Of a stretch of 64,000 nt of DNA, positions 46,111-54,168 are shown piece by piece. Source of the DNA: Bordetella sp. BOR01 (GTDB lineage Bacteria > Pseudomonadota > Gammaproteobacteria > Burkholderiales > Burkholderiaceae_B); the NCBI RefSeq assembly GCF_019218885.1, contig NZ_JAHUWT010000001.1:992001-1056000 (forward strand). Reading direction: 5' to 3'. The number at the start of each line of letters is the position of its first letter. Positions within the stretch are counted from its first letter, which is position 1. The position numbers were made by a program, and so were the translations under genes. The notes beneath the pieces are model-generated. The model was not told where the DNA came from, made no database searches, and saw only the letters and a program-made list of their open reading frames with translations.

Positions 46111-46947
46111 TTACTCCGTGCGCGGCAGCGGCCGGGGGGGCGGGCCATCGTAGGTGGGAATGAACTGGCGCGGCATGGGGCCTTTGATGCGGCCGCCTTG
46201 CTGGGTCTGTTCCCAGGCATGGGCCAGCACGCCCACCGAGCGCGACAGGCAGAACAGGCCGCGCGCCAGCGGCGGGGCGAAGCCGAGTTCGGCGTAGATG
46301 ACGGCGGTGGCGCCGTCGATGTTCATGGGAATGGGCTTGCCCTTGCGTGTGCGCAGCAGGGCCTCGATGGCACGCGCGGTGGCGGCGTGGCGGCCGCTGA
46401 TCTCGCCGGCTTGCGCGGCGCGATCCACCAATGCCAGCAGCGGCGCGCTGCGTGGATCGACCGGATGGAAGCGATGCCCGAAACCGGGAATCGCCTTGCC
46501 ATGCGCGGCCGCATAGGTGTCCACGGCGTCGGCCACGGACTGTGCCTGGGGCGTGCCGGCATCGATGCGCGCGGCCGCATCCAGGTACAGCGCCAGCGCC
46601 TGCTCGCCCGCGCCGCCATGCACATCGCCCAGCACATTCACCGCCGAGGCCATGGCGCCGTTCAGGCCCACGCCGCAGGTGGCCGCCATGCGGGCGATGG
46701 CAATGCTGGGGGCCTGCGGCCCGTGATCCACGGCCGACATCAGGGCGGCTTCCAGCAGGCCGGCCTGTTGCGGGCTGGGCAGGTCGCCGCGCGTCAGCAG
46801 CCAGATCATCTGCGCCAGGCCGATATTGCCGATCAGGTCTTCAACGGCGTAGCCGCGATAGCGGATCACGCCGGGCTGCATGTCGATGATGGACGTGCGC
46901 CACCAGTCCTGGGCAAGTTGGCGGGGGTCGGTCGTGGAATTCGTCAT
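46111..46947 (-). CDS. Citrate-synthase-fold protein, citryl-CoA lyase-like
   Basis: A 278-residue protein of the citrate synthase superfamily, shorter than citrate synthase (about 430 residues) because the N-terminal part is missing, as in citryl-CoA lyases. The three catalytic positions are kept: His in NVLGDVHGGAGEQAL, His in PGFGHRFHPVDPRS, and Asp in PIPMNIDGATAVIYAEL. It would cleave or form a citryl-CoA-like thioester (a 3-hydroxy-3-carboxyacyl-CoA). Adjacent to two CoA-transferases, lysis of a CoA ester of an imported acid is the likely role; the exact substrate is unknown. Confidence 0.85.
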   Translation of the reverse strand: MTNSTTDPRQLAQDWWRTSIIDMQPGVIRYRGYAVEDLIGNIGLAQMIWLLTRGDLPSPQQAGLLEAALMSAVDHGPQAPSIAIARMAATCGVGLNGAMASAVNVLGDVHGGAGEQALALYLDAAARIDAGTPQAQSVADAVDTYAAAHGKAIPGFGHRFHPVDPRSAPLLALVDRAAQAGEISGRHAATARAIEALLRTRKGKPIPMNIDGATAVIYAELGFAPPLARGLFCLSRSVGVLAHAWEQTQQGGRIKGPMPRQFIPTYDGPPPRPLPRTE

Positions 46948-46962
46948 GGATGGCCTTGAAAA

Positions 46963-48402
46963 TCAGCGGGGTTGCCAGGCGGGGGCATCGCCGCCCAGGC
47001 GTGGCGTGGGGATGGCCCAGCGCGGCGCGGTCTCGGACATGCGCAACACCGGGCCCAGGGTTTTCAGGGCCCCGTAGCAGGTGTCCGATGCCACCGTGTA
47101 GGCATCCAGTTCATTGGCATCGAGCTGCTGCGGCGCGTCCTGGTAGGTATCGACCAATCCTTGGCGCTGCGCGAACATGGCCGATTGGCACAGCGATACG
47201 TCCACCCGATAGCTGCCGCCTTCGCGCGCCCGGCGGGCCAGCGCCAGCATGACGCCCAGCGCGCCCAGGTAGCCGGTGGTGTAGTCGCACAGCGGCGCAA
47301 ACACCAGCTTGGGCCGGCCATTGCTGGTCAGTTGGCCGTTGCGATGGCATACCCCGGTCACGGCCTGCGCCACTTGTTCCCAGCCCGCGCGGTCGGCCCA
47401 CGGACCGCCCGGCCCGAAGCAACTGACCGATAACTGCACCAGGCCGGGACGCAGGCGCAGCAGCTCGTCGGAGGTGAATCCCAGGCTGCCCAGGCGGCCG
47501 GGCCGGTAGCCGTCGATAAATACATCGGCCTCGCGCAACAGCGTGCGCATGGTGTCGGCCTGGCTCGACTGGCGCAGGTCGAGGAAGCAACTGCGCTTGC
47601 CATGGCTGGTGTCGCGCACGTGTTCCGGTGTTTGCGGCAGGTGCGGCGCCGTCACCATCAGGACATCGGCACCATGCTCGGCCAGGGTGCGGCCCGCCAC
47701 GGGGCCCGCCAGGATGCGCGTCAGGTCCAGCACGCGCACGCCGGACAGGGGGCGGCGGCCGGGGGCGAAGGGTTCGGGCGCCGAGTCGGCCACCTTGGTG
47801 ATCTGGACGATAGGCTGGCCCGCCAGGTAGCGGCCTTGCGGATGCGCCAGCCATTGTGCTTCGGTGCGAATCTTGCCGCCGCAGGCGCGCGCCGCCGCGA
47901 TGGCGTCTTCCAGGGCATCGGCGTCCCAGCGGCCCACGGCCGCGCCGACCGCGGCCGGCGTGCTTTCGCACTGCAGTACTTCCAGCACCCGCTCCGACAG
48001 GTGCGGCAGGTTCAAGTGCGGCAGCAGCCATTGTCCGTCGCGCGTCTGCCACGGCTGGGTCACCGAAATCATGTGCGACATGGCCTGGGGAATGGGCACG
48101 GCCGCGTAGCTGCCGTCGCCCTGGCGGGCGCGGGTGTAGTCGACCGTGCGCAAGGTAGCGGCCGCGGCCCGCACATCCACGCTCAGGGCCTGGCGCCGGC
48201 CGGCGCGCAGTTGCCAGATGTCGTTGGCCGCCACGCCCACCGCCGCGATGCTGGCCGCCACCGCCTCGCCCACCCGGTAAGGGGTGGCGAAGAACGGATC
48301 GTGGCCCGTGATCGTGACTTCGGCCGGGTCGATGGCGCCCAGGCCGCGCACTTGCATCAGTTCCGCAAAGGCGGCAGCCTTGCCGGGTTCAGGGGTGTTC
48401 AT
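46963..48402 (-). CDS. Family III CoA-transferase, 479-residue type with Glu at the usual catalytic Asp
   Basis: A CaiB/BaiF-type protein with an unusual order. Residues 1-215 resemble the C-terminal half of family III enzymes (AQWLAHPQGRYLAG, then QPIVQI), and residues 218-479 begin a new N-terminal half (PLSGVRVLDLTRILAGPVAG). In this family a catalytic Asp follows an aromatic or Leu in a G-x-D-Q motif; here the segment is AGWEQVAQAVTG, placing E342 there. The neighbouring 400-residue paralogue keeps the Asp (AYDQIVQGMSG). The pair may be a heteromer with one non-catalytic chain. Its start overlaps that paralogue's stop by ATGA. Confidence 0.8.
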   Translation of the reverse strand: MNTPEPGKAAAFAELMQVRGLGAIDPAEVTITGHDPFFATPYRVGEAVAASIAAVGVAANDIWQLRAGRRQALSVDVRAAAATLRTVDYTRARQGDGSYAAVPIPQAMSHMISVTQPWQTRDGQWLLPHLNLPHLSERVLEVLQCESTPAAVGAAVGRWDADALEDAIAAARACGGKIRTEAQWLAHPQGRYLAGQPIVQITKVADSAPEPFAPGRRPLSGVRVLDLTRILAGPVAGRTLAEHGADVLMVTAPHLPQTPEHVRDTSHGKRSCFLDLRQSSQADTMRTLLREADVFIDGYRPGRLGSLGFTSDELLRLRPGLVQLSVSCFGPGGPWADRAGWEQVAQAVTGVCHRNGQLTSNGRPKLVFAPLCDYTTGYLGALGVMLALARRAREGGSYRVDVSLCQSAMFAQRQGLVDTYQDAPQQLDANELDAYTVASDTCYGALKTLGPVLRMSETAPRWAIPTPRLGGDAPAWQPR

Positions 48403-49601
48403 ACTGCCTGCTCCGTTTTCAGCGTTGCGATGTCTTCGGCCGTATAGCCCAGTTCCGCCAGGATCGCGTCAGTGTGCTGGCCCAGCGTGGGCGGCGGCGT
48501 GTCCACGGCCGGCGCCTGTCCGTCCAGCTTGATGCCGGTGCGCAGCACGCTGATATCGCGGTCCACGCCGGGGGCATTCTTGAAGGTGGCGATCATGCCG
48601 CGCTCGGCGACCTGCGGATGCGCCAGAGCCTGTGGCACGGTGTAGACCGGGCCCGACGGCACGCTGGCGGCAGTCAGCAGCGGCCACCATTGCTCGGCCG
48701 TCCTGGCCTGCAGCGCTGCTTCGATATCGGCCTTGAGTTCGTAACGATGGCGCAGCCGCGCTTCGCGTTCGGCGTAGCGCGTGTCCTGTGCCAGCTCGGG
48801 GCGCCCGATCACCTGGCACAGCGCTTCGAACTGGCTTTGCCGGTTGGCCGCGATGTTCAGCAGCCCCGAGCCGGTCTGGAACGTGCCCGAAGGGCTTGCC
48901 GTCATGTTCTCATTGCCCAGCGGCTGAGCCTCCCGGCCCGCCACCAGGTAATTGGAAACCGCCCACCCCATGGTTGCCATGATGGCTTCCAGCATCGAGA
49001 TATCGATGAAGCAGCCCTGGGTGCGCTGGCGGTCGGCCAGGGCCGCCGCGATGGCGTAGGCCGCCGTCATGCCGCCGATGGTATCGGCCACCGGATAGCC
49101 CACCCGCAGTGGTGCCGCCTCGGGGCTGCCGGTGATGCTCATTGCGCCCGACATGCCTTGCACGATCTGGTCGTAGGCAGGCAGGTCGCGCAGCGAGCCG
49201 TCCTGGCCGAAGCCCGAGATGGCGCAGTAAACCAGCTTGGGGTTGTCCGCGCACAAGGCTTCGAAGTCCAGGCCCAGGCGCCGCATGACACCGGGCCGGA
49301 AATTCTCGACCACCACGTCGGCGCGCTGCACCAGGCGGCGGAACACCGCCTTGCCGCGTGGCTGCTTGAGGTCGACGGTGATCGAGCGCTTGCCGGCGTT
49401 CTGGGCCAGGAACGACGCGCCCATGCCGCGCTGGTTCAAGCCGGGGTCGGCGCCCAATTGGCGCGCCAGGTCGCCCGTGCCGCGCGCCTCGACCTTGATG
49501 ACATCGGCGCCCAGGTGGGCAAGTTGGTGGCAGGCGAAGGGGCCTGCCAGCACATTGGTCAGGTCCAGGACACGAATGCCATGCAAAGGTCGGTATGCCA
49601 T
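48399..49601 (-). CDS. Family III CoA-transferase (CaiB/BaiF)
   Basis: A 400-residue family III CoA-transferase. It opens with PLHGIRVLDLTNVLAGPFAC, has GADVIKVEARGTGDLARQLG, and carries the catalytic aspartate D144 in PAYDQIVQGMSGAMSITGSP. It moves CoA between a donor such as succinyl-CoA and an organic acid. It starts ten bases after the Bug receptor gene and overlaps its paralogue by ATGA, so both chains are made together. Confidence 0.9.
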   Translation of the reverse strand: MAYRPLHGIRVLDLTNVLAGPFACHQLAHLGADVIKVEARGTGDLARQLGADPGLNQRGMGASFLAQNAGKRSITVDLKQPRGKAVFRRLVQRADVVVENFRPGVMRRLGLDFEALCADNPKLVYCAISGFGQDGSLRDLPAYDQIVQGMSGAMSITGSPEAAPLRVGYPVADTIGGMTAAYAIAAALADRQRTQGCFIDISMLEAIMATMGWAVSNYLVAGREAQPLGNENMTASPSGTFQTGSGLLNIAANRQSQFEALCQVIGRPELAQDTRYAEREARLRHRYELKADIEAALQARTAEQWWPLLTAASVPSGPVYTVPQALAHPQVAERGMIATFKNAPGVDRDISVLRTGIKLDGQAPAVDTPPPTLGQHTDAILAELGYTAEDIATLKTEQAV

Positions 49602-49611
49602 GTCGTGAGGT

Positions 49612-50589
49612 TCAGTCTACTTTGATGCCGCGTTGCTTGACGACGTCTGCCCAGCGGCTCATTTCCTGGTCGACCAGCTGGGTGGCTTCGGCCGGGGTGT
49701 TGCCGATGGTCTCCAGGCCCATCTGCCCCAGCCGCTCTTGCGAGGCGGGCAGGCGCAGCGTGGCGATGATGGATTGGTTGAGCTTGTCGATGGCCGCCTG
49801 CGGCGTGCCGGCAGGAGCGGCGAAACCGATCCAGAATTTGATGTCCATGCGCGGCAGGCCGACTTCTGGCGCGCTGGGCACGTCGGGCAGGGCAGGGCTG
49901 CGCTTGTCGCTGGCGATCATCAAGGCGCGCAGCTTGCCCGACTGGATGTGGGGCAGGGCGGTGGGCAGCGAGGTGATCAGCATCTGTACCTGGCCGCCCA
50001 TCAGGTCGGCCAGCACGGCGCCCGCACCCTTGTACGGCACGTGCACGATATCCAGGTCGCCGGCCGAATCCTTGAACAGTTCGGCGGCCAGGTGAGTGTT
50101 GGTGCCGTTGCCGCCCGATCCGTAGAACAGTTGGCCGGGTTTTTCCTTGGCCAGCGCGATCAGTTCCTGCACCGTCTTGGCGGGTACCTTGGGGTTGACC
50201 ACCAGCACGTGCGGTACTTGCACGGCCGTGGTGATGTGCGTGAAGTCTTTCTTGGCGTCGAAAGGCAGGTTCGACACCAGGCCGGGCGCGATGGCGAACG
50301 ACATTTCGGTGGTCAGCAGCGTATAGCCGTCGGGCTGGGCGCGCGCCACGTTGCTCCAGCCCACGACGCCGCCGCCACCGGTGCGGTTGGTCACGATGGC
50401 GGGCTGGCCCAGTGCGGCGCCAAGCTGGTCGCCGATCAGGCGCGCCACCAGGTCGGTGCTGCCGCCCACGGCGAACGGCACCACGATGGTGACCGGCTTG
50501 TTGGGGTAGGGATCCTGGCCATAGGCGGGCGCCAGCGCGGCTGCCCCCAACATGGCGAGCAGGGCTCGGCGGGAAAGGGAAATGCTCAT
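49612..50589 (-). CDS. Bug-family (TctC) periplasmic solute receptor
   Basis: A 325-residue extracytoplasmic receptor of the tripartite tricarboxylate transporter class. The signal peptide ends AALAPAYG, then DPYPNKPVTIVVPFAVGGST and DLVARLIGDQLGAALGQPAI, the Bug ligand-lobe motif. The central YGSGGNGTNTHLAAELFKDS region is well kept. Bug proteins bind carboxylates and other small anions. No TctA/TctB membrane genes are near, as is common for orphan Bugs in this group. Both ends are tightly packed: ATGA overlap with the hydratase gene upstream and ten bases to the CoA-transferase downstream. Confidence 0.92.
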   Translation of the reverse strand: MSISLSRRALLAMLGAAALAPAYGQDPYPNKPVTIVVPFAVGGSTDLVARLIGDQLGAALGQPAIVTNRTGGGGVVGWSNVARAQPDGYTLLTTEMSFAIAPGLVSNLPFDAKKDFTHITTAVQVPHVLVVNPKVPAKTVQELIALAKEKPGQLFYGSGGNGTNTHLAAELFKDSAGDLDIVHVPYKGAGAVLADLMGGQVQMLITSLPTALPHIQSGKLRALMIASDKRSPALPDVPSAPEVGLPRMDIKFWIGFAAPAGTPQAAIDKLNQSIIATLRLPASQERLGQMGLETIGNTPAEATQLVDQEMSRWADVVKQRGIKVD

Positions 50590-51344
50590 GGGGTTGTCTC
50601 CTGTGACGGGGTGTGGTTGTTGTGGTGCCGGATGCCGGCATTGACGCGCTGGCCATACTCCATGGCCTCGCGCCAGCCGCGGATGACCGCGGGAATGTGA
50701 TCCAGGGCCTGCTTGACCGCCGTCAGCGCCACCGGGTCGTAGCCGGCCAGGCGTTCGGCCAGGGCGGCCGCGCGCGGCAGCAAGGCCGGTGGCGCAACGA
50801 CTTCATTGAGCAAGCCCCAGCGTTCGACGGTGGTTGCGTCCAGGCGCTCGGTGGTCAGCAACAGCCAGGCGGCGCGCTTGCGGGCAATACCCGATAGCTG
50901 CGTTGTCGGGCCCGAGGCGCTGGCATACGTGGCGAAGCCCAGCTCGGGGCAGGCGAAGGTGGCGTTGTCGCTGGCCAGCGCCAGGTCGCAGGAATTCATC
51001 AGCGTGACGCCCCCGCCCAGCGCCATGCCATTGACCGCCGCAATGAAGGCGGCCGGGTGGGCGCGGATGGCGGCGTTCAGTTCCACCCACTCGGCCCCGC
51101 CGGTGTCTTGGCCGGCGGCGCGGTCGGCCGCGCGTTCGGTCAGGTCCAGGCCGGCGCAGAAGGCGCTGCCGCTGCCGGTCAGGACGATGGCGCGGGCCTC
51201 GCCTTCCAGGCCGCGCAAGGCGGCCATCAGGCCGGCGCGCAGGGCGCGGTCCAGGGCATTGCGTTTGTGGGGGCGGTCGATCCGGATCAAGGCCCAGCCG
51301 GGGTGCCGTTCGACGCGCAGCTTGTCTCTAGTCAAGGTAATCAC
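50586..51344 (-). CDS. Enoyl-CoA hydratase/isomerase family protein
   Basis: A 252-residue crotonase-fold protein. RIDRPHKRNALDRAL, TGSGSAFCAGLDLTERA and the oxyanion-hole segment NGMALGGGVTLMNSCDLALA are clear. ELGFATYASASGPTTQLSGI replaces the usual second catalytic Glu region of hydratases, so isomerase or hydrolase chemistry is possible. The frame opens at a GTG (51344) with no Shine-Dalgarno, and a palindromic operator starts two bases upstream, so the messenger leader would be very short. It is the first gene of the five-enzyme/Bug cluster. Confidence 0.85.
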   Translation of the reverse strand: MITLTRDKLRVERHPGWALIRIDRPHKRNALDRALRAGLMAALRGLEGEARAIVLTGSGSAFCAGLDLTERAADRAAGQDTGGAEWVELNAAIRAHPAAFIAAVNGMALGGGVTLMNSCDLALASDNATFACPELGFATYASASGPTTQLSGIARKRAAWLLLTTERLDATTVERWGLLNEVVAPPALLPRAAALAERLAGYDPVALTAVKQALDHIPAVIRGWREAMEYGQRVNAGIRHHNNHTPSQETTP

Positions 51345-51350
51345 TAAGAT
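51322..51350 (+). promoter_or_regulatory. Possible promoter for the IclR-family gene
   Basis: TTGTCT (51322-51327) is followed after 17 bases by TAAGAT (51345-51350). The -10 overlaps the palindromic operator, which would allow autoregulation. Confidence 0.4.
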
Positions 51351-51368
51351 AGAACGATATTCTATCTT
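51346..51368. promoter_or_regulatory. Palindromic operator between the IclR gene and the CoA-ester cluster
   Basis: Perfect 9-bp arms, AAGATAGAA (51346-51354) and TTCTATCTT (51360-51368), flank a 5-base centre. It lies in the 98 bases between divergent starts and overlaps both predicted promoters, as expected for an IclR-type operator. Confidence 0.75.
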
Positions 51369-51369
51369 T

Positions 51370-51399
51370 ATGATATGGCAGGGCGGATCGGCGTGTCAA
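51370..51399 (-). promoter_or_regulatory. Predicted promoter for the minus-strand CoA-ester cluster
   Basis: On the minus strand, TTGACA (51399-51394) is followed after 18 bases by TATCAT (51375-51370). Transcription would begin inside the palindromic operator, about 20 bases before the GTG start of the hydratase gene. Confidence 0.55.
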
Positions 51400-51442
51400 A
51401 CTACACTTCCCGTCATCGCCATTGCCCGAATCCGCCGCCCGC

Positions 51443-52183
51443 ATGCCACGCAAACCCGCTGTTCCTTCTGTTGCCGACCTGAATGCCGCCGCGGGCGGTG
51501 TTGCCACGCTGGACCGCGGGCTGTCGGTGCTGGCCGTGTTCTCGGGCGAGTTGCCCAACCCCACCCTGGCCGATATCGCGGCGAGCACGCGCATTCCCAA
51601 AAGCACTGTGCTGCGCATGCTGTCATCGCTGGAGCATGCGCACCTGGCCGTCAAGCTGCCCGATGGCCGCTACGCGCTGGGGCCCGAGATTGCCCGCCTG
51701 CACCTGGTGTATGCCAGTTCGTTCTCGCTGGAACCCTTGGTCATGCCCCTGCTGCGCGACCTGGTGGCGCAAACCCAGGAAAGCGCCGCCTTCTACATCC
51801 GTGAAGGCGGCAAGCGCCTGTGCCTGCATCGCGTCGATTCGCCACGACCGGTGCGCGACCACATCCGGGTAGGCGACCTGCTGCCGCTGGAGCGCGGCGC
51901 AGGCGGCCGGGTGATGCTGGCCTACGACGGCGTGCCTGGCGATATCTACGCACGCATCCGTCGCGAGCACGTGGTGGTGCTGGCGGGCGACCGCGTGGCC
52001 GAGGTGGCCGGCGTGGCGGCACCGGTGTTCGGCGCAGCAGGGCAGTTGGCCGGTACCCTGACCCTGACCATGCCGGCAGAGCGGCTGGATGCGGCGTTTG
52101 CAGGCCCGGTATTGCAGGCGGCACGGCGCTTGACGGTGCAGCTGGGCGGGACGTTTCCCGCCGTGGACGAAGCCGCGGCGTAG
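51443..52183 (+). CDS. IclR-family transcriptional regulator
   Basis: A 246-residue regulator. The N-terminal winged helix is TLDRGLSVLAVFSGELPNPT, then LADIAASTRIPKSTVLRMLS; the C-terminal IclR effector domain has ESAAFYIREGGKRLCLHRVD and a late GAAGQLAGTLTLTMPAERLD. IclR proteins sense small organic acids. It is divergent from the hydratase/Bug/CoA-transferase/lyase cluster across a 98-base gap with a perfect palindrome, so it very likely controls that cluster. ATG at 51443 is chosen; TTG at 51422 is in frame. Confidence 0.92.
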   Translation: MPRKPAVPSVADLNAAAGGVATLDRGLSVLAVFSGELPNPTLADIAASTRIPKSTVLRMLSSLEHAHLAVKLPDGRYALGPEIARLHLVYASSFSLEPLVMPLLRDLVAQTQESAAFYIREGGKRLCLHRVDSPRPVRDHIRVGDLLPLERGAGGRVMLAYDGVPGDIYARIRREHVVVLAGDRVAEVAGVAAPVFGAAGQLAGTLTLTMPAERLDAAFAGPVLQAARRLTVQLGGTFPAVDEAAA

Positions 52184-52198
52184 AAGGCGGACGACGTC

Positions 52199-53158
52199 TC
52201 AGCGTGCGCCGCGCGCCGGCTTGCGCGCGATGGCGCGCTTCGATGGTGGGGCATCGGCGGCCGCGCGGAATCCGGCGGCCTGGGTTTGCAGGAATTCCCA
52301 CAAGCGGTTGGCCGCCGGCCCGTGCGGGCGGTCGCGGCGGCGCGCCGCGACCAACTCTTCGGTGCGGCCCGGCAAATGGCGGCCGGTGATGGCCAGCAGG
52401 TGGCCCTTGGCCAGTTCGCGTTCGATCAGGAAGCGCGGCAGATGGCCCCAGGCCATGCCCTGCAGAATGATTTCTTTCTTCATCAGCTGGTCGGGCACGG
52501 TGCACTGGTGCGCATCTTCGATCACGAAATAGCTCTCGGCATCGGTATGGCGTGCGGTGTCGCGAATGATGCATTGAGTGAAGTCGCGCAACTGGTTGGG
52601 CGCCAGGCTGCGCGACGGCGCAAAGGGCAGGAAGCCGGGTGCCACCACCGGTACGAATGCCACTTTGCACAGGTCGACCCATTCAATGCGGGGATCGCTC
52701 TTGTCTATCCGGTGCAGGATCAGGTCGGCCTGGTCATCGAACAGGCGTTCCCATGGCCCCGTGACGGCCTCGTAGTGCAGGTCCAGCCGCGTGACGGGGC
52801 AGTTCGCGAAAAAGCGGCTGAGCAGCGCCAGGGTGGCCGGGCGCGGGCACAGGTCGCCGATGACGACGCGCAATTCGCTTTCTTCGCCCATGGCCAATTG
52901 GGCAGCATGCGCCTGCAGCCCTTCCAGTTCGTGCAGCAGCGCTTGGGCCTTGCGGTGGAAGGATCGTCCGGCGTCGGTCAGGCACACCCGGTAGCCGCCG
53001 CGGTCCAGCAGGGCCAGGCCCAACTGGCGCTCCAGCTTGGCCACGGCCGCAAACACGGCGGGATGCGAACGGTGCAGCGCTGTCGCGGCGGCCTGGAACC
53101 CGCCGGTACGCACCACGGCATCGAAGCATTGCAGGTCGTGCAGGGTGAATGCGCTCAT
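52199..53158 (-). CDS. LysR-family transcriptional regulator
   Basis: A 319-residue LysR protein. The N-terminal helix-turn-helix reads TLHDLQCFDAVVRTGGFQAA followed by ATALHRSHPAVFAAVAKLER, and the effector-binding domain follows from about residue 90. The C-terminus is a basic, Ala/Arg-rich tail (RAIARKPARGAR). It is divergent from a 3-oxoadipate enol-lactonase-like gene, with an LTTR-type dyad between them, so that gene is its likely target. Confidence 0.92.
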   Translation of the reverse strand: MSAFTLHDLQCFDAVVRTGGFQAAATALHRSHPAVFAAVAKLERQLGLALLDRGGYRVCLTDAGRSFHRKAQALLHELEGLQAHAAQLAMGEESELRVVIGDLCPRPATLALLSRFFANCPVTRLDLHYEAVTGPWERLFDDQADLILHRIDKSDPRIEWVDLCKVAFVPVVAPGFLPFAPSRSLAPNQLRDFTQCIIRDTARHTDAESYFVIEDAHQCTVPDQLMKKEIILQGMAWGHLPRFLIERELAKGHLLAITGRHLPGRTEELVAARRRDRPHGPAANRLWEFLQTQAAGFRAAADAPPSKRAIARKPARGAR

Positions 53159-53179
53159 GTTGGCTTTGTCAGGTTGATC

Positions 53180-53203
53180 TACAAAGAATGTGAAAGCTTT
53201 GTA
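53180..53203. promoter_or_regulatory. LysR-type binding dyad
   Basis: TACAAAG (53180-53186) and CTTTGTA (53197-53203) form a perfect 7-bp dyad with a 10-base spacer. This is a long form of the T-N11-A motif, between the divergent lysR and enol-lactonase genes. Confidence 0.6.
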
Positions 53204-53263
53204 ATATCTTCCGGGACGGCCCGCAACTACGATTTGCTCATGAACCTTCATACAGGAACTGTC

Positions 53264-54073
53264 ATGAGCGTACTGTCTTTCTTTTCCACCAGCGACGGGC
53301 AGCGCATTGCCTACCGGTACGACGGCCAGCCGGGCAAGCCGGTGCTGGTGCTGTCGAATTCGATCGCCACCACGCTGCATATGTGGGATGGGCAGGTGCA
53401 GGCCCTGGCGCGCCATTTCCACGTGCTGCGCTACGACGCCCGCGGCCATGGCGCCTCGGATGCGCCGGCCGGGCCGTACGACCTGGAACGGCTGGGCCGC
53501 GATGTGCTGGAACTGCTGGATACCCTGGGTGTCGGGCGCGCGCATTTCCTGGGCTTGTCGCTGGGCGGCATCGTGGGACAGTGGCTGGGGGTGCATGCGC
53601 CCGATCGTATCGACCGCCTGGTGCTGAGCAATACCTCGCCTTATCTGGGGCCGGCCGACCAGTGGGGCGCCTTGATCGATTCGGTGCTGCGCGCGCCGGA
53701 TTTGTCGCAGGCGGCCGAGATGTTCATGGGCAATTGGTTTCCGCCACAGTTGCGGCGCGACACCCCTGAACTGGTCGAGCGGTTTCGCGCCATGGTGATG
53801 CATACGCCGGCGCAGGGGCTGGCGGGTAATTTCGGAGCGGTGCGCGATACGGACCTGCGGGCGGTGCTGGGGCGCATATCGCGGCCGACGCTGGTGATCG
53901 CGGGGCGCGACGATACGGTGACCCTGGCCAGCCATGGCGAGCAGATTGCGGCCGCGGTGCCCGGGGCCGGGCTGGTGATGCTGCAGGCGGTCCATATGCC
54001 CAACGTCGAGGTGGCCGAGGAATTCCTGCAGGCGGTACTGGCATTCCTGGCGGAGTCGCCGAATGGGGGCTGA
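53264..54073 (+). CDS. 3-oxoadipate enol-lactonase-like alpha/beta hydrolase
   Basis: A 269-residue alpha/beta hydrolase close to PcaD. The nucleophile elbow is GLSLGGIVGQWL, the oxyanion loop lies in VLSNSIATTLHMWDGQVQAL, and the acid and His lie in VIAGRDDTVT and AVHMPNVE. PcaD hydrolyses 3-oxoadipate enol-lactone in the protocatechuate/catechol branch. No other pca gene is near, so a different lactone or ester is possible. ATG at 53264 has AGGA at a good distance; ATG at 53240 is in frame but has no site. Confidence 0.82.
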   Translation: MSVLSFFSTSDGQRIAYRYDGQPGKPVLVLSNSIATTLHMWDGQVQALARHFHVLRYDARGHGASDAPAGPYDLERLGRDVLELLDTLGVGRAHFLGLSLGGIVGQWLGVHAPDRIDRLVLSNTSPYLGPADQWGALIDSVLRAPDLSQAAEMFMGNWFPPQLRRDTPELVERFRAMVMHTPAQGLAGNFGAVRDTDLRAVLGRISRPTLVIAGRDDTVTLASHGEQIAAAVPGAGLVMLQAVHMPNVEVAEEFLQAVLAFLAESPNGG

Positions 54074-54126
54074 GGTTTCTTGGCAGGGTCGGGGTTTTCC
54101 AGGATAGGAGCGGTCTGAGGATATAA

Positions 54127-54147
54127 GTAGGATGTCCAACAACCTAC
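54127..54147. promoter_or_regulatory. FadR/GntR-type operator before the CoA-transferase gene
   Basis: A 21-base dyad with 9-bp arms and one mismatch: GTAGGATGT (54127-54135), a 3-base centre, and ACAACCTAC (54139-54147). The core TGT-N3-ACA matches the FadR-type GntR consensus. A GntR gene is the second gene downstream, so autoregulation of the unit is likely. Confidence 0.6.
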
Positions 54148-54168
54148 ATCGTCATGACAAGGTGCTCC

